A stretch of 64,000 nt of DNA from Jiella pacifica (GCF_010500815.1 NZ_JAAAMG010000008.1:1-64000), one strand, 5' to 3'. Numbered from the stretch's first letter, positions 46,995 through 56,574 are shown. Numbers and translations are program-made. The notes: a model not told the origin generated them from the letters alone.

Positions 46995-47441
46995 ATGACG
47001 AGCGAGTTCCTCTCCGCCGCGGCGATGTTCTGGTCGGCCTTCCTGGCGGCGACGCTGCTGCCGGGGGCGTCCGAAGTCGTGCTCGCCGCCGCCCTCGTCG
47101 AGCGGACGGTAGATCCCTGGGTCCTGATTGCGCTCGCCACTGCCGGAAATACCCTCGGCTCCCTGTTCAACTGGGTCTGTGGACGCTTCTTGATCGGCTT
47201 CCAGGACCGCCGATGGTTTCCGGTCTCGCCTCGGCACGTCGAGCGGTTCTCCTCCCTCTTCCAGCGTTACGGCGTGTGGACCCTGCTCTTCGCCTGGGCG
47301 CCGATCGGCGGCGATGCGCTGACCGTCGTCGCCGGCATCGCCCGTGTCAACGTCGGCCTCTTCCTGGTCCTCGTCGGGGCCGGCAAGCTGCTGCGCTATC
47401 TGGTGGTCGCGGCAGGGGTGCTGGCCTGGCCCTGGTGGTGA
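46995..47441 (+). CDS. YqaA/DedA-like membrane protein
   Basis: A 148-aa inner-membrane protein with four helices. FWSAFLAATLLPGASEVVLA and ATAGNTLGSLFNWVCGRF match the YqaA branch of the DedA (SNARE-associated) group. DedA members help carry undecaprenyl phosphate or phosphatidylethanolamine across the membrane. The ATG at 46995 fits; an upstream basic leader to 46923 is unlikely. It is convergent with the DUF2945 gene. Confidence 0.85.
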   Translation: MTSEFLSAAAMFWSAFLAATLLPGASEVVLAAALVERTVDPWVLIALATAGNTLGSLFNWVCGRFLIGFQDRRWFPVSPRHVERFSSLFQRYGVWTLLFAWAPIGGDALTVVAGIARVNVGLFLVLVGAGKLLRYLVVAAGVLAWPWW

Positions 47442-47492
47442 GGACAGGGCGTTCATCCGCCAGAGCGTCCGACCTTCGCCCAGGATCGGCAG

Positions 47493-47711
47493 TCAGCCGC
47501 TTTTCTTCAGTTCCGATTCCGACTTCAGCACCTCGGACCCGTCCTCCTGCTCGATGAGATAGGCCGGATTGTCGTCGCTGGCGTTGCGGGTAATCTCGCT
47601 GCCGGCAATGGTGCGTGTGACCCTTTCCTTGAAATGCTCCTTCACCTGCCCCGTCCCCTCGCCGTTTCCCCACGACCAGGCGACATGCTGGCCCTTTCGA
47701 AATTGCGTCAT
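47493..47711 (-). CDS. DUF2945 (HVA1-type) small protein
   Basis: A 72-aa basic protein. FRKGQHVAWSWGNGEGTGQV and then NPAYLIEQEDGSEVLKSESE are the DUF2945 signature, a Tudor-like fold of unknown role. It is divergent from the topoisomerase IB gene; the same pairing hints at a shared stress regulon. Confidence 0.85.
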   Translation of the reverse strand: MTQFRKGQHVAWSWGNGEGTGQVKEHFKERVTRTIAGSEITRNASDDNPAYLIEQEDGSEVLKSESELKKSG

Positions 47712-47901
47712 GGCTCTTTCACCTCCGATGGGTTTTCACGTTGCCGCGTGAAAGGCGAAAAGCCGGAGACGGTTCCCGGGCAAGCGGTTGATCCGGGGAG
47801 CGAAATCGTCGCAGGCAGGGGTCGGAACGACGGCGGGCGAAATTGCGTTAGCGCATCTCCGAGCAACCCAACTTTCGGCGAGCGCCGAGTCCGAGACGCC
47901 G

Positions 47902-48927
47902 ATGCATCACGATCTTGCCCTTCATGCCCAACGTCACGGGCTCGAAATGGTCGATCCCGGGAGTTTCGAGATCGAGCGGCACAAATGCGGCCGCGGCTTC
48001 AGGGTCTGTTTCGGCGGTGGCGAAACCATCCGGGACGCGCAAATCAGGCGCCGTATCAAGGCGTTGGCGATCCCACCCGCCTGGACGCAGGTGAAGATCT
48101 GCGTCTTCGAGAACGGCCATATCCAGGCGGTGGGGCGGGACGAGAAGGGCAGGCTGCAATATCGCTATCACGATGCCTGGGTGAACGTGCGCAACGCCGT
48201 AAAGAGCGAAAGGCTGCTGCGCTTCGGTCGGGCGTTGCCGAAGCTGCGCGGCCAGATCGAGCGGGATCTCCGCCGCCGCAAGGCCGATCGGCGGATGACC
48301 GCGGCCGTCGCCACCCGCCTCGTCGACGTCGCCGCGATGCGCCCCGGCCACGAGAAATACGCCGCCGACGGCGGCCGCGGCGTCGCGTCACTGCGTCGCC
48401 AGAACCTGAAGATCGTCGACAAGGTCGCGGTGCTGAAATTCGTCGGCAAGTCCAACAAGGAACATCGCATCGAGATTGCCGAGCGCCCGCTCGTCGCCTC
48501 GCTGAAAAAGATGCGCCAGGGCCGCGGCCAGCGGCTGTTCCGCTATCCCGGCAAGACCAAGAAGCAGCGCGAGCTGACGGCAAACGCTCTCAACGACTAT
48601 CTGCACGAGGCCTCGGGCGCGGCGATATCGGCCAAGGACTTCCGCACCTTTCACGGCTCTGCCGAGGCGCTGCGGTTCCTCATCGAGGAGGCCGGCGACG
48701 CCGACACGCCGAACAAGAAGAAGCGCGCCGTGGCGGCGGCGATGCGCTCGGTCGCCGCAAGGCTTCGCAACACGCCAGCCGTTGCCCGCTCGTCCTATGT
48801 CCATCCGGCGATCGTCGAGGCCTACGAGGCGGGCATGCTCCCCGCCGATCTCCTGCAGGGGCGCCGGCGCGAGCGGCTGACAGCGCCCGAAACCGGGCTG
48901 ATGCGGTTTCTGGAACAGGCGCGGTAA
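47902..48927 (+). CDS. DNA topoisomerase IB (poxvirus type)
   Basis: A 341-aa type IB topoisomerase that relaxes supercoils by a 3'-phosphotyrosine intermediate. The N-domain has IPPAWTQVKICVFENGHIQA and GRDEKGRLQYRYHDAW. The catalytic region shows an Arg in MRPGHEKYA, Lys in VGKSNKEH, KDFRTFHG (Arg, His) and the nucleophile Tyr in SYVHPAIVEAY. MHHDLAL is the chosen start; the frame is open to 47788. Such enzymes are common accessory genes in alphaproteobacteria. Confidence 0.9.
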   Translation: MHHDLALHAQRHGLEMVDPGSFEIERHKCGRGFRVCFGGGETIRDAQIRRRIKALAIPPAWTQVKICVFENGHIQAVGRDEKGRLQYRYHDAWVNVRNAVKSERLLRFGRALPKLRGQIERDLRRRKADRRMTAAVATRLVDVAAMRPGHEKYAADGGRGVASLRRQNLKIVDKVAVLKFVGKSNKEHRIEIAERPLVASLKKMRQGRGQRLFRYPGKTKKQRELTANALNDYLHEASGAAISAKDFRTFHGSAEALRFLIEEAGDADTPNKKKRAVAAAMRSVAARLRNTPAVARSSYVHPAIVEAYEAGMLPADLLQGRRRERLTAPETGLMRFLEQAR

Positions 48928-48939
48928 CCCGGCGCGCCC

Positions 48940-50241
48940 TCACCCGAGCAACGCCGGCCTCTCGCCGCCGAACGCCCAGTCGAGCAATTCCACCGTATGC
49001 ACCACGGGAATCTTCGTCCCCCCGCCGATCTGCGTCATGCAGCCGATATTGCCGGTGGCGATGACATGCGGCGAAACGCTTTCGATGTTCTTCACCTTGC
49101 GCGTCTTCAGCCGGTCGGCGATCTCCGGCTGCAGGATGTTGTAGGTGCCGGCCGAGCCGCAGCACAGATGCCCCTCCGGCACGTCCCGGACAGCGAAGCC
49201 GGCTTTCGACAGAAGCGCCTTCGGCTGGCGGACCACGCGCTGGCCATGCTGCATCGAGCAGGCCGAGTGATAGGCGACGACGATCGGCCCGACGTCGCGC
49301 GGCGCCGGCAGTTCGAGGTCGGTCAGGAACTCGGTCACGTCCTTCGCCAGCGCCGAGACCCTGGCGGCCTTTTCCGCATAAGCCGGATCGAGCCGGAGCA
49401 TGTGGTGATAGTCCTTGATCGTCGTGCCGCAGCCCGACGCCGTGATGACGATCGCGTCGAGGCCGCCACGCTCGATCTCGCGCATCCAGACGTCGACGTT
49501 GCGGCGAGCGAAGTCGAGCGCCGGCTCTTCCTGGCCCATGTGATGGACGAGCGCACCGCAGCAGCCCTCGCCCTCCGGCACCACCACCTCGACACCGAGC
49601 CGGGTCAGAAGCCGCACCGTCGCCTCGTTGATCTTCGGATCGAGCACCGACTGGGCGCAGCCCCTCAGCAGCGCGACGCGCTTGACGCGCGCGCCCTCGG
49701 CCTTGCGCACGCCCGGTTCGTTGACCACCGACTTTTTCGGCATCGACATGGGCGCCAGCTTCAGCATGGCGGCAAGCGGCTTCAACGGCTTGACCGCATC
49801 GAACAGTCCGGCGAAGGGCCGGCCGAGCCGCGCCAGCGTCAGGCTCGCCCGGAACCGCGCCGGATAAGGCAGCGTCATCGCCAGGATCGTGCGGATCATC
49901 CGGTCCGCCAGGGGCCGCTTGTAGGTCCGCTCGATATGCGCCCGGGCGTGATCGACGAGATGCATGTAGTTCACGCCCGACGGGCACGTCGTCATGCAGG
50001 CGAGGCACGAGAGGCAGCGGTCGATATGGGTGACCACCTTGTCGTCCGCCGGCCGGTCGTTCTCCAGCATTTCCTTGATCAGGTAGATGCGGCCGCGCGG
50101 GGAATCGAGCTCGTTGCCGAGGGTGACATAGGTCGGGCAGGTCGCCGTGCAGAAGCCGCAATGCACGCATTTGCGGATTATCTGCTCGGAATGGGCGACG
50201 TCGGGCTGCTGCAGCTGATCGGCGGTGAAGGCGGTTTGCAT
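48940..50241 (-). CDS. glcF: Glycolate oxidase iron-sulfur subunit
   Basis: A 433-aa electron-transfer subunit with two N-terminal [4Fe-4S] sites (CVHCGFCTATCP and CLSCLACMTTCP) and two C-terminal CCG domains (EGCCGALVHH and HLCCGSAGTYN). It passes electrons from the flavin subunits GlcD/GlcE to the quinone pool. It is the last gene of the glcD-E-F unit. Between it and glcE lie the DUF433/PIN-like pair, whose last stop is 13 bases before glcF. Confidence 0.93.
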   Translation of the reverse strand: MQTAFTADQLQQPDVAHSEQIIRKCVHCGFCTATCPTYVTLGNELDSPRGRIYLIKEMLENDRPADDKVVTHIDRCLSCLACMTTCPSGVNYMHLVDHARAHIERTYKRPLADRMIRTILAMTLPYPARFRASLTLARLGRPFAGLFDAVKPLKPLAAMLKLAPMSMPKKSVVNEPGVRKAEGARVKRVALLRGCAQSVLDPKINEATVRLLTRLGVEVVVPEGEGCCGALVHHMGQEEPALDFARRNVDVWMREIERGGLDAIVITASGCGTTIKDYHHMLRLDPAYAEKAARVSALAKDVTEFLTDLELPAPRDVGPIVVAYHSACSMQHGQRVVRQPKALLSKAGFAVRDVPEGHLCCGSAGTYNILQPEIADRLKTRKVKNIESVSPHVIATGNIGCMTQIGGGTKIPVVHTVELLDWAFGGERPALLG

Positions 50242-50254
50242 CGGTCAATGTCTT

Positions 50255-50608
50255 TTATGGAGCGAGGACGTCGAATTGGCCGGTCCGATTCAACAGAACA
50301 ACATGACCCGGCGCAGCGGATTTTATGGCTTGCGATATCTGCTCGCAGATCGCCAACAACCTGACCAATCGCTGATCGGGCGGCACGACGAGGGCGAATG
50401 GCCGTGTTCCGATCGTGTGCTGAAACCGCATGTTCCGGTCACAGGTGATCAAGACCGAAATACTCTCCGCCTCGACACGGGCCAGCAGATCGCCGTTCCT
50501 CAAGCCTTTCCATTCGTTCGGGAACGGCGCGACGACACAGTTGAATGTGGCAAGCGCAGCGATGAGGTCCCGAGGCACCGGCTCATCGAGAATGGCATGT
50601 GGGCTCAA
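50255..50608 (-). CDS. PIN-like (DUF5615 type) protein, probable toxin
   Basis: A 117-aa protein with the acidic pattern of DUF5615 PIN-like RNases: LDE (8-9) in HAILDEPVP, Asp40 in RNGDLLAR, and ITCDRN (Asp57). These fit a metal-dependent RNase fold. The start is TTG and overlaps the DUF433 gene stop as TTGA, the standard arrangement of such pairs. It lies inside the glycolate oxidase operon, between glcE and glcF. Confidence 0.75.
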   Translation of the reverse strand: MSPHAILDEPVPRDLIAALATFNCVVAPFPNEWKGLRNGDLLARVEAESISVLITCDRNMRFQHTIGTRPFALVVPPDQRLVRLLAICEQISQAIKSAAPGHVVLLNRTGQFDVLAP

Positions 50609-50820
50609 GCGACCAATCGCTCGAGGTCCTCGCTCGCCGCGACAAGCGCCCCCTCGACCTGCTCGCGCGTCACAGTCGGAAAGTTATCCAAAAATTCTGC
50701 CAGGGACATGCCCGATGCGAGATTCCCGAACAGAGCCTCGACCGGCACACGCGTCCCTTTGAACACGAGTGCCCCCGACATGATGTCGGGATCGCGTGCC
50801 ATGATATCGTTCACGTCCAT
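50605..50820 (-). CDS. DUF433 antitoxin-type protein
   Basis: A 71-aa DUF433 protein. The diagnostic segment is DPDIMSGALVFKGTRVPVEA followed by LASGMSLAEFLDNFPTVTRE. DUF433 proteins are winged-helix antitoxins usually upstream of a PIN-like (DUF5615) partner, as here. It begins 24 bases after the glcE stop and shares a 4-base overlap with the partner gene. An autoregulatory site was not seen. Confidence 0.85.
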   Translation of the reverse strand: MDVNDIMARDPDIMSGALVFKGTRVPVEALFGNLASGMSLAEFLDNFPTVTREQVEGALVAASEDLERLVA

Positions 50821-50844
50821 GACCGAACCCTCTTTGCTGGCATT

Positions 50845-52089
50845 CTACCCCATCTTCCCCGGGTTGAGCACGCCCTTCGGATCGAACTGCTCCTTCAGCC
50901 GGTGCGACAGCCCTGCCAATGGCCCCGGCTGCGGCTCGAACACGGCCGTCGCCGCCCGAACACTCTCCGACGCCCGCACCAGCGTCGCGTGGCCGCCGCC
51001 GAAGCGGCGGAGCGTTGCGCGAACCAGATCGGCTTCGGGCTCGCCCGTCTCCATCTTCAGCCAGACGAGGCCGCCCTGCCAGTCATAGAAGGCGTCGATC
51101 GCCGCCTGCATCCTCAGGCTCATGACGATCTCGTGCGCCCGCGTCGGCGTGACCGACAGACGCCAGACGGGCTTCTGCGTTCCGTCGACGAAGGGGCGGA
51201 CGTCGCGGACGTCGCGCCAGAGCCGCCGCGAAGCCTGCGGATCCAACCGCTCGACTTTTCCGACCTTTTCCAGCCCCCGTCCGAGATGGGCGGCCCGCGC
51301 CTCGACCGACGGGCCGAAGCCGTCGATGCGGATGAGCGTCGCGGCATCGTTGCCGAGCGCGCCGTCGGCGACGCGGGCGGCGACATACATCGGCAGATGC
51401 GCCGCACCCGAGACCTCCGCCGAGGAGCCCATGGAAGCGGCCATCGCGCCGGCCGCCTCTGCGTCCGACAGGCCGCGCAGCACCAGCGTCGTCTCGGTCT
51501 CGCATTTCGGCAGGACCTTGATGGTGATCTCGCTCATCACCGCCAGCGTCCCGTAGGAGCCGGTGAGGCCCTTCGACAGATCGTAGCCGGTGACGTTCTT
51601 GACCACCCGGCCGCCGGACTTGAAGATTTCGGCCCGCCCCGAGACGGCCCGGACGCCGAGGACGTGATCGCGGGCGGCACCCTGCTTCAGCCGCCGCGGA
51701 CCGGAAAGGTTGCAGGCGACGACGCCGCCCAGCGTCCCCTGCCCGGCGCAGAGCCCGTGCAGCGGGCCGTAATCCATCGGCTCGAATTCCAGCCGCTGCC
51801 CATGCGCGTCGACCAGCGCCTCGATCTCGGCGATCGGGGTGCCGGCTTTGGCTGAGAGCACCAGCTCTTCCGGCTCATACAGCGTGACGCCGGACATCTT
51901 AGCGAGCGACAGCGTTCGCGCCGCCTGCACCGGCCGGCCGAGCCCGGCCTTGGAACCCGTCCCCTCGATCGCCAGCGGCTCCTCGGCCGCGACGGCGGCG
52001 GCGACGATGTCGCGGATGTCGGCTTCGGATTGGGGGTGGAGGATGGTGGCGGCGCTATCGTCCTGCGTCATCGATCGGGCACTGCTCAT
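50845..52089 (-). CDS. glcE: Glycolate oxidase FAD-binding subunit
   Basis: A 414-aa flavoprotein of the PCMH-type FAD-binding family. ATILHPQSEADIRDIVAAAV and GTGSKAGLGRP begin the FAD domain, and GTLGGVVACNLSGPRRLKQG with ARDHVLGVRAVSGR follow. It ends FDPKGVLNPGKMG, the GlcE/GlcD C-terminal motif. It works with GlcD and GlcF. I chose ATG 52089, which overlaps the Uma2 stop as ATGA; MTQDD at 52071 is a close alternative. Confidence 0.9.
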   Translation of the reverse strand: MSSARSMTQDDSAATILHPQSEADIRDIVAAAVAAEEPLAIEGTGSKAGLGRPVQAARTLSLAKMSGVTLYEPEELVLSAKAGTPIAEIEALVDAHGQRLEFEPMDYGPLHGLCAGQGTLGGVVACNLSGPRRLKQGAARDHVLGVRAVSGRAEIFKSGGRVVKNVTGYDLSKGLTGSYGTLAVMSEITIKVLPKCETETTLVLRGLSDAEAAGAMAASMGSSAEVSGAAHLPMYVAARVADGALGNDAATLIRIDGFGPSVEARAAHLGRGLEKVGKVERLDPQASRRLWRDVRDVRPFVDGTQKPVWRLSVTPTRAHEIVMSLRMQAAIDAFYDWQGGLVWLKMETGEPEADLVRATLRRFGGGHATLVRASESVRAATAVFEPQPGPLAGLSHRLKEQFDPKGVLNPGKMG

Positions 52090-52676
52090 CCGAGATCGGT
52101 CCGGGCATAGAGGTCGCGGAGAAGGCAGGAGAAGCCGAATTCCGGCAGGTCGATGCGGTCGTCCGGCGAGCGGTAGACCAGCCCCTTCCATCCGTTCGAG
52201 CGAGACCAAACCTCGATCGCCACGTCGGTCTGGGACAAAATCAGGACGTGGAGGCAATCGGGGTGATCGGCGTAGCGCATCCGCTTGGTGCTGATGAAAT
52301 CAGGGGCATTGGAGTCGGAAAGAACTTCCGCGGCAAGATAGAAGCGCTCGGCAAAATAGACGCCGGTCGGAACACGATCGACGACGGCGACGTCGACCTG
52401 CGGCCGAAAGCCCGGATGACCCGGGACGCAAAGACCGATCTCTCTCATGGCGTCGAGATCGGGCCGCACGACATCGAGCGCATCGTTCAGGAGACGCTCG
52501 AGGTTCGAACCAATACGCTGATGCTTCAGGCTCGGCGGATGCATCATCTGGATCGGCTCCCCCTCGATCAGTTCCCAGCGTTCGTCCTCGCCACGTGCTT
52601 CCAAAAACTTCAGGAATCGCGCCTCGTCCATCGGCGGCTCGTCGCGCAGCGAGGGAAGTCGTTCGATCGCGCTCAT
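52086..52676 (-). CDS. Uma2-family restriction-fold endonuclease
   Basis: A 196-aa protein with the Uma2 pattern. ERWELIEGE comes near 32-40. Candidate active-site residues of the PD-(D/E)xK fold are Asp95 (QVDVAVVD), Glu117 (AAEVLS) and Lys131 (STKRMRYADH). Their biological role is unknown; the family is widespread and multicopy. It lies between glcD (15 bases) and glcE (4-base overlap). Confidence 0.82.
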   Translation of the reverse strand: MSAIERLPSLRDEPPMDEARFLKFLEARGEDERWELIEGEPIQMMHPPSLKHQRIGSNLERLLNDALDVVRPDLDAMREIGLCVPGHPGFRPQVDVAVVDRVPTGVYFAERFYLAAEVLSDSNAPDFISTKRMRYADHPDCLHVLILSQTDVAIEVWSRSNGWKGLVYRSPDDRIDLPEFGFSCLLRDLYARTDLG

Positions 52677-52691
52677 TGCATTCTCCTCCCT

Positions 52692-54191
52692 TCAGAACCT
52701 CGGCAAATCCGGAAACGCCACCTGTCCCTTGTGGACATGCATGCGGCCGAGTTCGGCGCAGCGGTGCAGCGTCGGGAACACCTTGCCGGGATTGAGCAGG
52801 TGCTTGTCGTCGAAGGCGCACTTGACCCGCTGCTGGTGCTTCAGGTCGGTCTCGTCGAACATTTCCGGCATCAGGTCGCGCTTCTCGACGCCGACGCCGT
52901 GCTCGCCGGTCAAGACACCGCCGACCGCCACGCAGAGCCTGAGGATGTCATTGCCGAACTCCTCCGCCCGGTGGAGTTCGCCCTCCTTGTTGGCGTCGTA
53001 GAGGATCAGCGGGTGGAGGTTGCCATCGCCGGCATGGAAGACGTTGGCGACCCGCAGGCCGTATTTCTCCGACATCGCCTTCATGCCGGCCAGCACCTTC
53101 GGCAGTTCCTTGCGCGGGATCGTGCCGTCCATGCAGTAGTAGTCCGGCGAAATGCGCCCGACGGCCGGGAAGGCCGCCTTGCGCCCGGCCCAGAAGGCGG
53201 CGCGTTCCTCTTCCGACTGCGACACCCGGCAGGTGACCGCGCCGTTGGCATTGGCGATGCCCTCGACTTCCGCGAGAAGATGGTCGACCTCCGCCCCCGG
53301 CCCGTCGAGCTCGACGATTAGCAGCGCCTCGACGTCGGTCGGATAGCCGGCATGGACGAAATCCTCCGCCGCGCGGATCGCCGGCCGGTCCATCATCTCC
53401 ATGCCACCGGGAATGATCCCCTTGGCGATGATCGCGGCGACGCATTCGCCGGCTTCCTCGGAGGTCGGAAAGCCGATGAGCACCGCCCGGGCGGTCTCGG
53501 GCTTCTGCAGAATGCGCACCGTCACCTCGGTGACGACGCCGAGCAACCCTTCAGAGCCGGTCATCAGGCCGAGCAGGTCGTAGCCCTCGGCGTCGAGATG
53601 CTTGCCGCCGAGCCGCATCACCTCGCCCTCGATGGTGACGAATTCGATGCCCAAGACGTTGTTCGCCGTCAGGCCATATTTCAGGCAGTGCACGCCGCCC
53701 GAATTCTCCGCGACATTGCCGCCGATCGAACAGGCGATCTGCGACGAGGGGTCCGGCGCATAGTAGAAACCATGGCCAGCCACGGCATGGGTGATGCCGA
53801 GATTGGTGACGCCCGGCTGCACCACGGCGCAGCGATTGTCGTAGTCGATCTCCAGCACCCGGTTGAACTTCGACAGGACCAGCAGCACGCCGTCCTCGAG
53901 CGGCAGCGCGCCCCCGGACAGCGACGTGCCCGAGCCGCGTGGCACGACGGCGATATCCTCCCGATGGCAGTATTTCAGCACGGCGGCGACCTGATCGACG
54001 GTGGAGGGCAGGACGACGACGAGCGGCAGCTGGCGGTAGGCGGTCAGGCCGTCGCTCTCGAAGACCGCCATCTCGTTCGCCGCATCGACGACGCCTTCCC
54101 CCGGCACGATCGCGCGCAACGCCTCGACGATCGCACGCCGACGGGCGAGGATGGCCTCGGACGGCTTCGGCATCATCACGGACATCGGCAA
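52692..54191 (-). CDS. glcD: Glycolate oxidase large FAD subunit
   Basis: A 499-aa FAD-linked 2-hydroxyacid dehydrogenase and the first gene of the glc unit. The FAD-binding fold has VVPRGSGTSLSGGALP and SIGGNVAENSGGVHCLKYG. The C-terminal part has FHAGDGNLHPLILYD and GVLTGEHGVGVEKRDLM, the substrate-contacting motifs of GlcD. It oxidises glycolate (or D-lactate) to glyoxylate. The several in-frame ATGs near the start (54191-54173) cannot be told apart. Confidence 0.94.
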   Translation of the reverse strand: MPMSVMMPKPSEAILARRRAIVEALRAIVPGEGVVDAANEMAVFESDGLTAYRQLPLVVVLPSTVDQVAAVLKYCHREDIAVVPRGSGTSLSGGALPLEDGVLLVLSKFNRVLEIDYDNRCAVVQPGVTNLGITHAVAGHGFYYAPDPSSQIACSIGGNVAENSGGVHCLKYGLTANNVLGIEFVTIEGEVMRLGGKHLDAEGYDLLGLMTGSEGLLGVVTEVTVRILQKPETARAVLIGFPTSEEAGECVAAIIAKGIIPGGMEMMDRPAIRAAEDFVHAGYPTDVEALLIVELDGPGAEVDHLLAEVEGIANANGAVTCRVSQSEEERAAFWAGRKAAFPAVGRISPDYYCMDGTIPRKELPKVLAGMKAMSEKYGLRVANVFHAGDGNLHPLILYDANKEGELHRAEEFGNDILRLCVAVGGVLTGEHGVGVEKRDLMPEMFDETDLKHQQRVKCAFDDKHLLNPGKVFPTLHRCAELGRMHVHKGQVAFPDLPRF

Positions 54192-54285
54192 TCTCCCAGT
54201 CTTTGCCTCAGCTTATGCAGTCGCGGCAGGTTCGTCCACAAGACCGGGCAGGCTCACGACTGCGCGGGGCGAAGATCGGCCAGGT

Positions 54286-55587
54286 TCAATGGTCGCCGTC
54301 CTTTCCCGGACGGACGTGACGGCGGCGGATACGCCCGACCACCGTCCAAACGGCGAGAAGCGCGATCGGCACGAAGAGCGCGGTCAGGACCGTCGAGGAG
54401 ACCGGAAAGCCTTCGTGCTCCAGCCCCTTCGCAACATAGCCGAACAGCCCGACGACATAATAGCCGATCGCCGCCACCGACAGGCCCTCGACGGTCTGCT
54501 GCAGCCGCAGCTGCAGCTGCGCCCGGCGATTCATCGACGACAGGAGATCGCGGTTCTGGTGTTCGAGTTCGACGTCGATCCGGGTGCGCAGGAGATTGGC
54601 GGATCGGGCGAGCTTTTCCGAAAGATTGGCCTGGCGCTCCTCCACCGATCGGCAGGTGCGCATCGCCGGCGCCATGCGCCGCTTCAGGAACGCGCTCCAG
54701 CTTTCCTGGCCGGCGAGCGGCTGCTCGACCACCCCAGCGAGGCGCTCGCGGACGATCTCGTCGTAGGCCCGGCTCGCCCCGAACCGGTAAAGCACCGAAG
54801 CGGCCGACGCCTCGACTGCGGCGGCGGCCAGCGTGATCTCCTGCAACAGTTCGCGCGAGTGGCCCGGCCCCGCCTTCATCTCCTCGGTGATCTGCATCAG
54901 GCGGCCCTCCAGCGCCTGGACCTCCGGCCCCACTGACTGGGCGAGAGGCAGGCCAAGCAAAGCGAGCGTCCGGTAGATCTCGATCTCGACGAGACGCATC
55001 GCCAGCGCCCCCGCGCGGGCCGGCGGCAACCCGTCGTCGAGAACGAGGATGCGCGTCAGGCCGTCGCCGTCCTGGCGAAAATCGGTCGCGGCATGGGCGA
55101 GGCCCGCCTCCATCACCGAAAAGCAGAAGCTCGTCTTGTCGAAGATCTCGAGGGCTGCCTGGCCGTCCGCGTCGTTCGGCCGCATTTCGAGATGGACGCC
55201 GCCGATCAGCGGGCCTGGCGCCTCGAAATCGGCGCCGAAGGGATGGCCCGCCACCGGATCGCCGAACCGCTCCGGCACCGGGCCTTCCCAGGAATAGGTG
55301 CAGAATTCGGTGTGGCGTTCCCAGCGCAGCTTGCCCTTGCCGAAGGCGAAGGCATGGGTGCGCGCGTCCTTGGCCGGCGGCGGAACGCCCCGGCGTACCG
55401 ACATGTCGGAAAGGATCTGATGGTCGCGCACACCATGGTCGGCGTTCATGAAGGCGAGGACGATGAGCGCCCGCGGCAGCTTCATCAGGGGAAACGGGCG
55501 CGCGTGTAATTCGCCGAGGACGAGCGCCCGGCGCGGATCCTGTTCAAAGCGTTCGAGCGACTGTCGTGCGAATGTGATCGACGTCAT
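54286..55587 (-). CDS. DUF3422 membrane protein
   Basis: A 433-aa protein of the DUF3422 family, which is common in alphaproteobacteria and of unknown function. It starts with ELHARPFPLMKLPRALIVLA, a conserved opening. A long coiled-coil-like central part (about 220-350) is followed by two C-terminal helices (SVAAIGYYVVGLFGYV and STVLTALFVPIALLAVWTVV). It lies between the glc unit (same strand) and lut genes (opposite strand). Confidence 0.85.
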   Translation of the reverse strand: MTSITFARQSLERFEQDPRRALVLGELHARPFPLMKLPRALIVLAFMNADHGVRDHQILSDMSVRRGVPPPAKDARTHAFAFGKGKLRWERHTEFCTYSWEGPVPERFGDPVAGHPFGADFEAPGPLIGGVHLEMRPNDADGQAALEIFDKTSFCFSVMEAGLAHAATDFRQDGDGLTRILVLDDGLPPARAGALAMRLVEIEIYRTLALLGLPLAQSVGPEVQALEGRLMQITEEMKAGPGHSRELLQEITLAAAAVEASAASVLYRFGASRAYDEIVRERLAGVVEQPLAGQESWSAFLKRRMAPAMRTCRSVEERQANLSEKLARSANLLRTRIDVELEHQNRDLLSSMNRRAQLQLRLQQTVEGLSVAAIGYYVVGLFGYVAKGLEHEGFPVSSTVLTALFVPIALLAVWTVVGRIRRRHVRPGKDGDH

Positions 55588-55773
55588 GCGGCCCCCTCCC
55601 CGAGAGACCGCCCTTGCTACAGGATGGCGGTTCGGGAGAAAACGCCAATTTGCGATCGTTCCAAATCCGGCTCAGGATCGTTACATGAGTCGGACCATCT
55701 CGACAAAGGTCGACCGAGGCTTACCGAGCGCGGTGCCGGCCGGAGATGACAGTGGAGTTTCAGTGCCTTGACC

Positions 55774-56574
55774 ATGAACGGCATGACAGACGGCGCCCCC
55801 TCGACGGCCCCCGCACAGACAACGCCGACCGTGGCGCTGTTCGTCACCTGCCTCGTCGACCTGTTCCGGCCGAGCGTCGGCTTTGCAGCGATCAAGCTTC
55901 TGGAGGGCGCCGGCTGCAAGGTGGTCGTCCCCGCATCCCAGACCTGCTGCGGCCAGCCGGCCTATAATTCCGGCGACCGCGAGGACACCAAGGCGATCGC
56001 CCGGCAGGTGATCGAGACCTTCGAGGGTTACGACTACGTCGTCGCGCCGTCCGGCTCCTGCGGCTCGACGCTGCGGAAGCATTATCCGGAGCTCTTCGCC
56101 GAGGACCCGGCATGGCACGAGCGGTCGGAGCGGTTTTCCCAAAAGGTCTACGAGCTCGTCAGCTTCCTCACCGACGTTAGGGGCGTCACCGCGGTGAATG
56201 CCACCCTTTCCACGACGGTCACCTACCACGATTCCTGCTCCGGCCTGCGCGAGCTCGGCATCCGCGAGCAGCCGCGGCGGCTATTGAAGAGCGTCGAGGG
56301 CCTGACGCTGAAGGAGCTTCCCGAGGCCGACGTCTGCTGCGGTTTCGGCGGCACCTTCTGCATCAAATATCCGGACGTTTCCAACGCCATCGTCGGCAAG
56401 AAGGCCAAGCACGTCGCCTCGACGGGCGCCGAGATGCTGCTCGCCGGCGATCTTGGTTGCCTGATGAACATGGACGGCAAGCTGAAGCGCGAGGAGATCG
56501 GCGTCGAGGTGCGGCACGTCGCCGAGGTACTGGCTGGCATGACCGACAAGCCGCCGATCGGGGGCAAGCTGTGA
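55774..56574 (+). CDS. lutA: Lactate utilisation protein LutA (LldE)
   Basis: A 266-aa subunit with two CCG domains ([14 protein letters not shown] and [14 protein letters not shown]). It forms the LutABC complex, oxidising L-lactate to pyruvate. ATG 55774 fits (MNGMTDG); MTDG at 55783 is also possible. Its stop overlaps the GTG start of the macro-domain gene, so LutB and LutC come only after three unrelated genes. Confidence 0.93.
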   Translation: MNGMTDGAPSTAPAQTTPTVALFVTCLVDLFRPSVGFAAIKLLEGAGCKVVVPASQTCCGQPAYNSGDREDTKAIARQVIETFEGYDYVVAPSGSCGSTLRKHYPELFAEDPAWHERSERFSQKVYELVSFLTDVRGVTAVNATLSTTVTYHDSCSGLRELGIREQPRRLLKSVEGLTLKELPEADVCCGFGGTFCIKYPDVSNAIVGKKAKHVASTGAEMLLAGDLGCLMNMDGKLKREEIGVEVRHVAEVLAGMTDKPPIGGKL

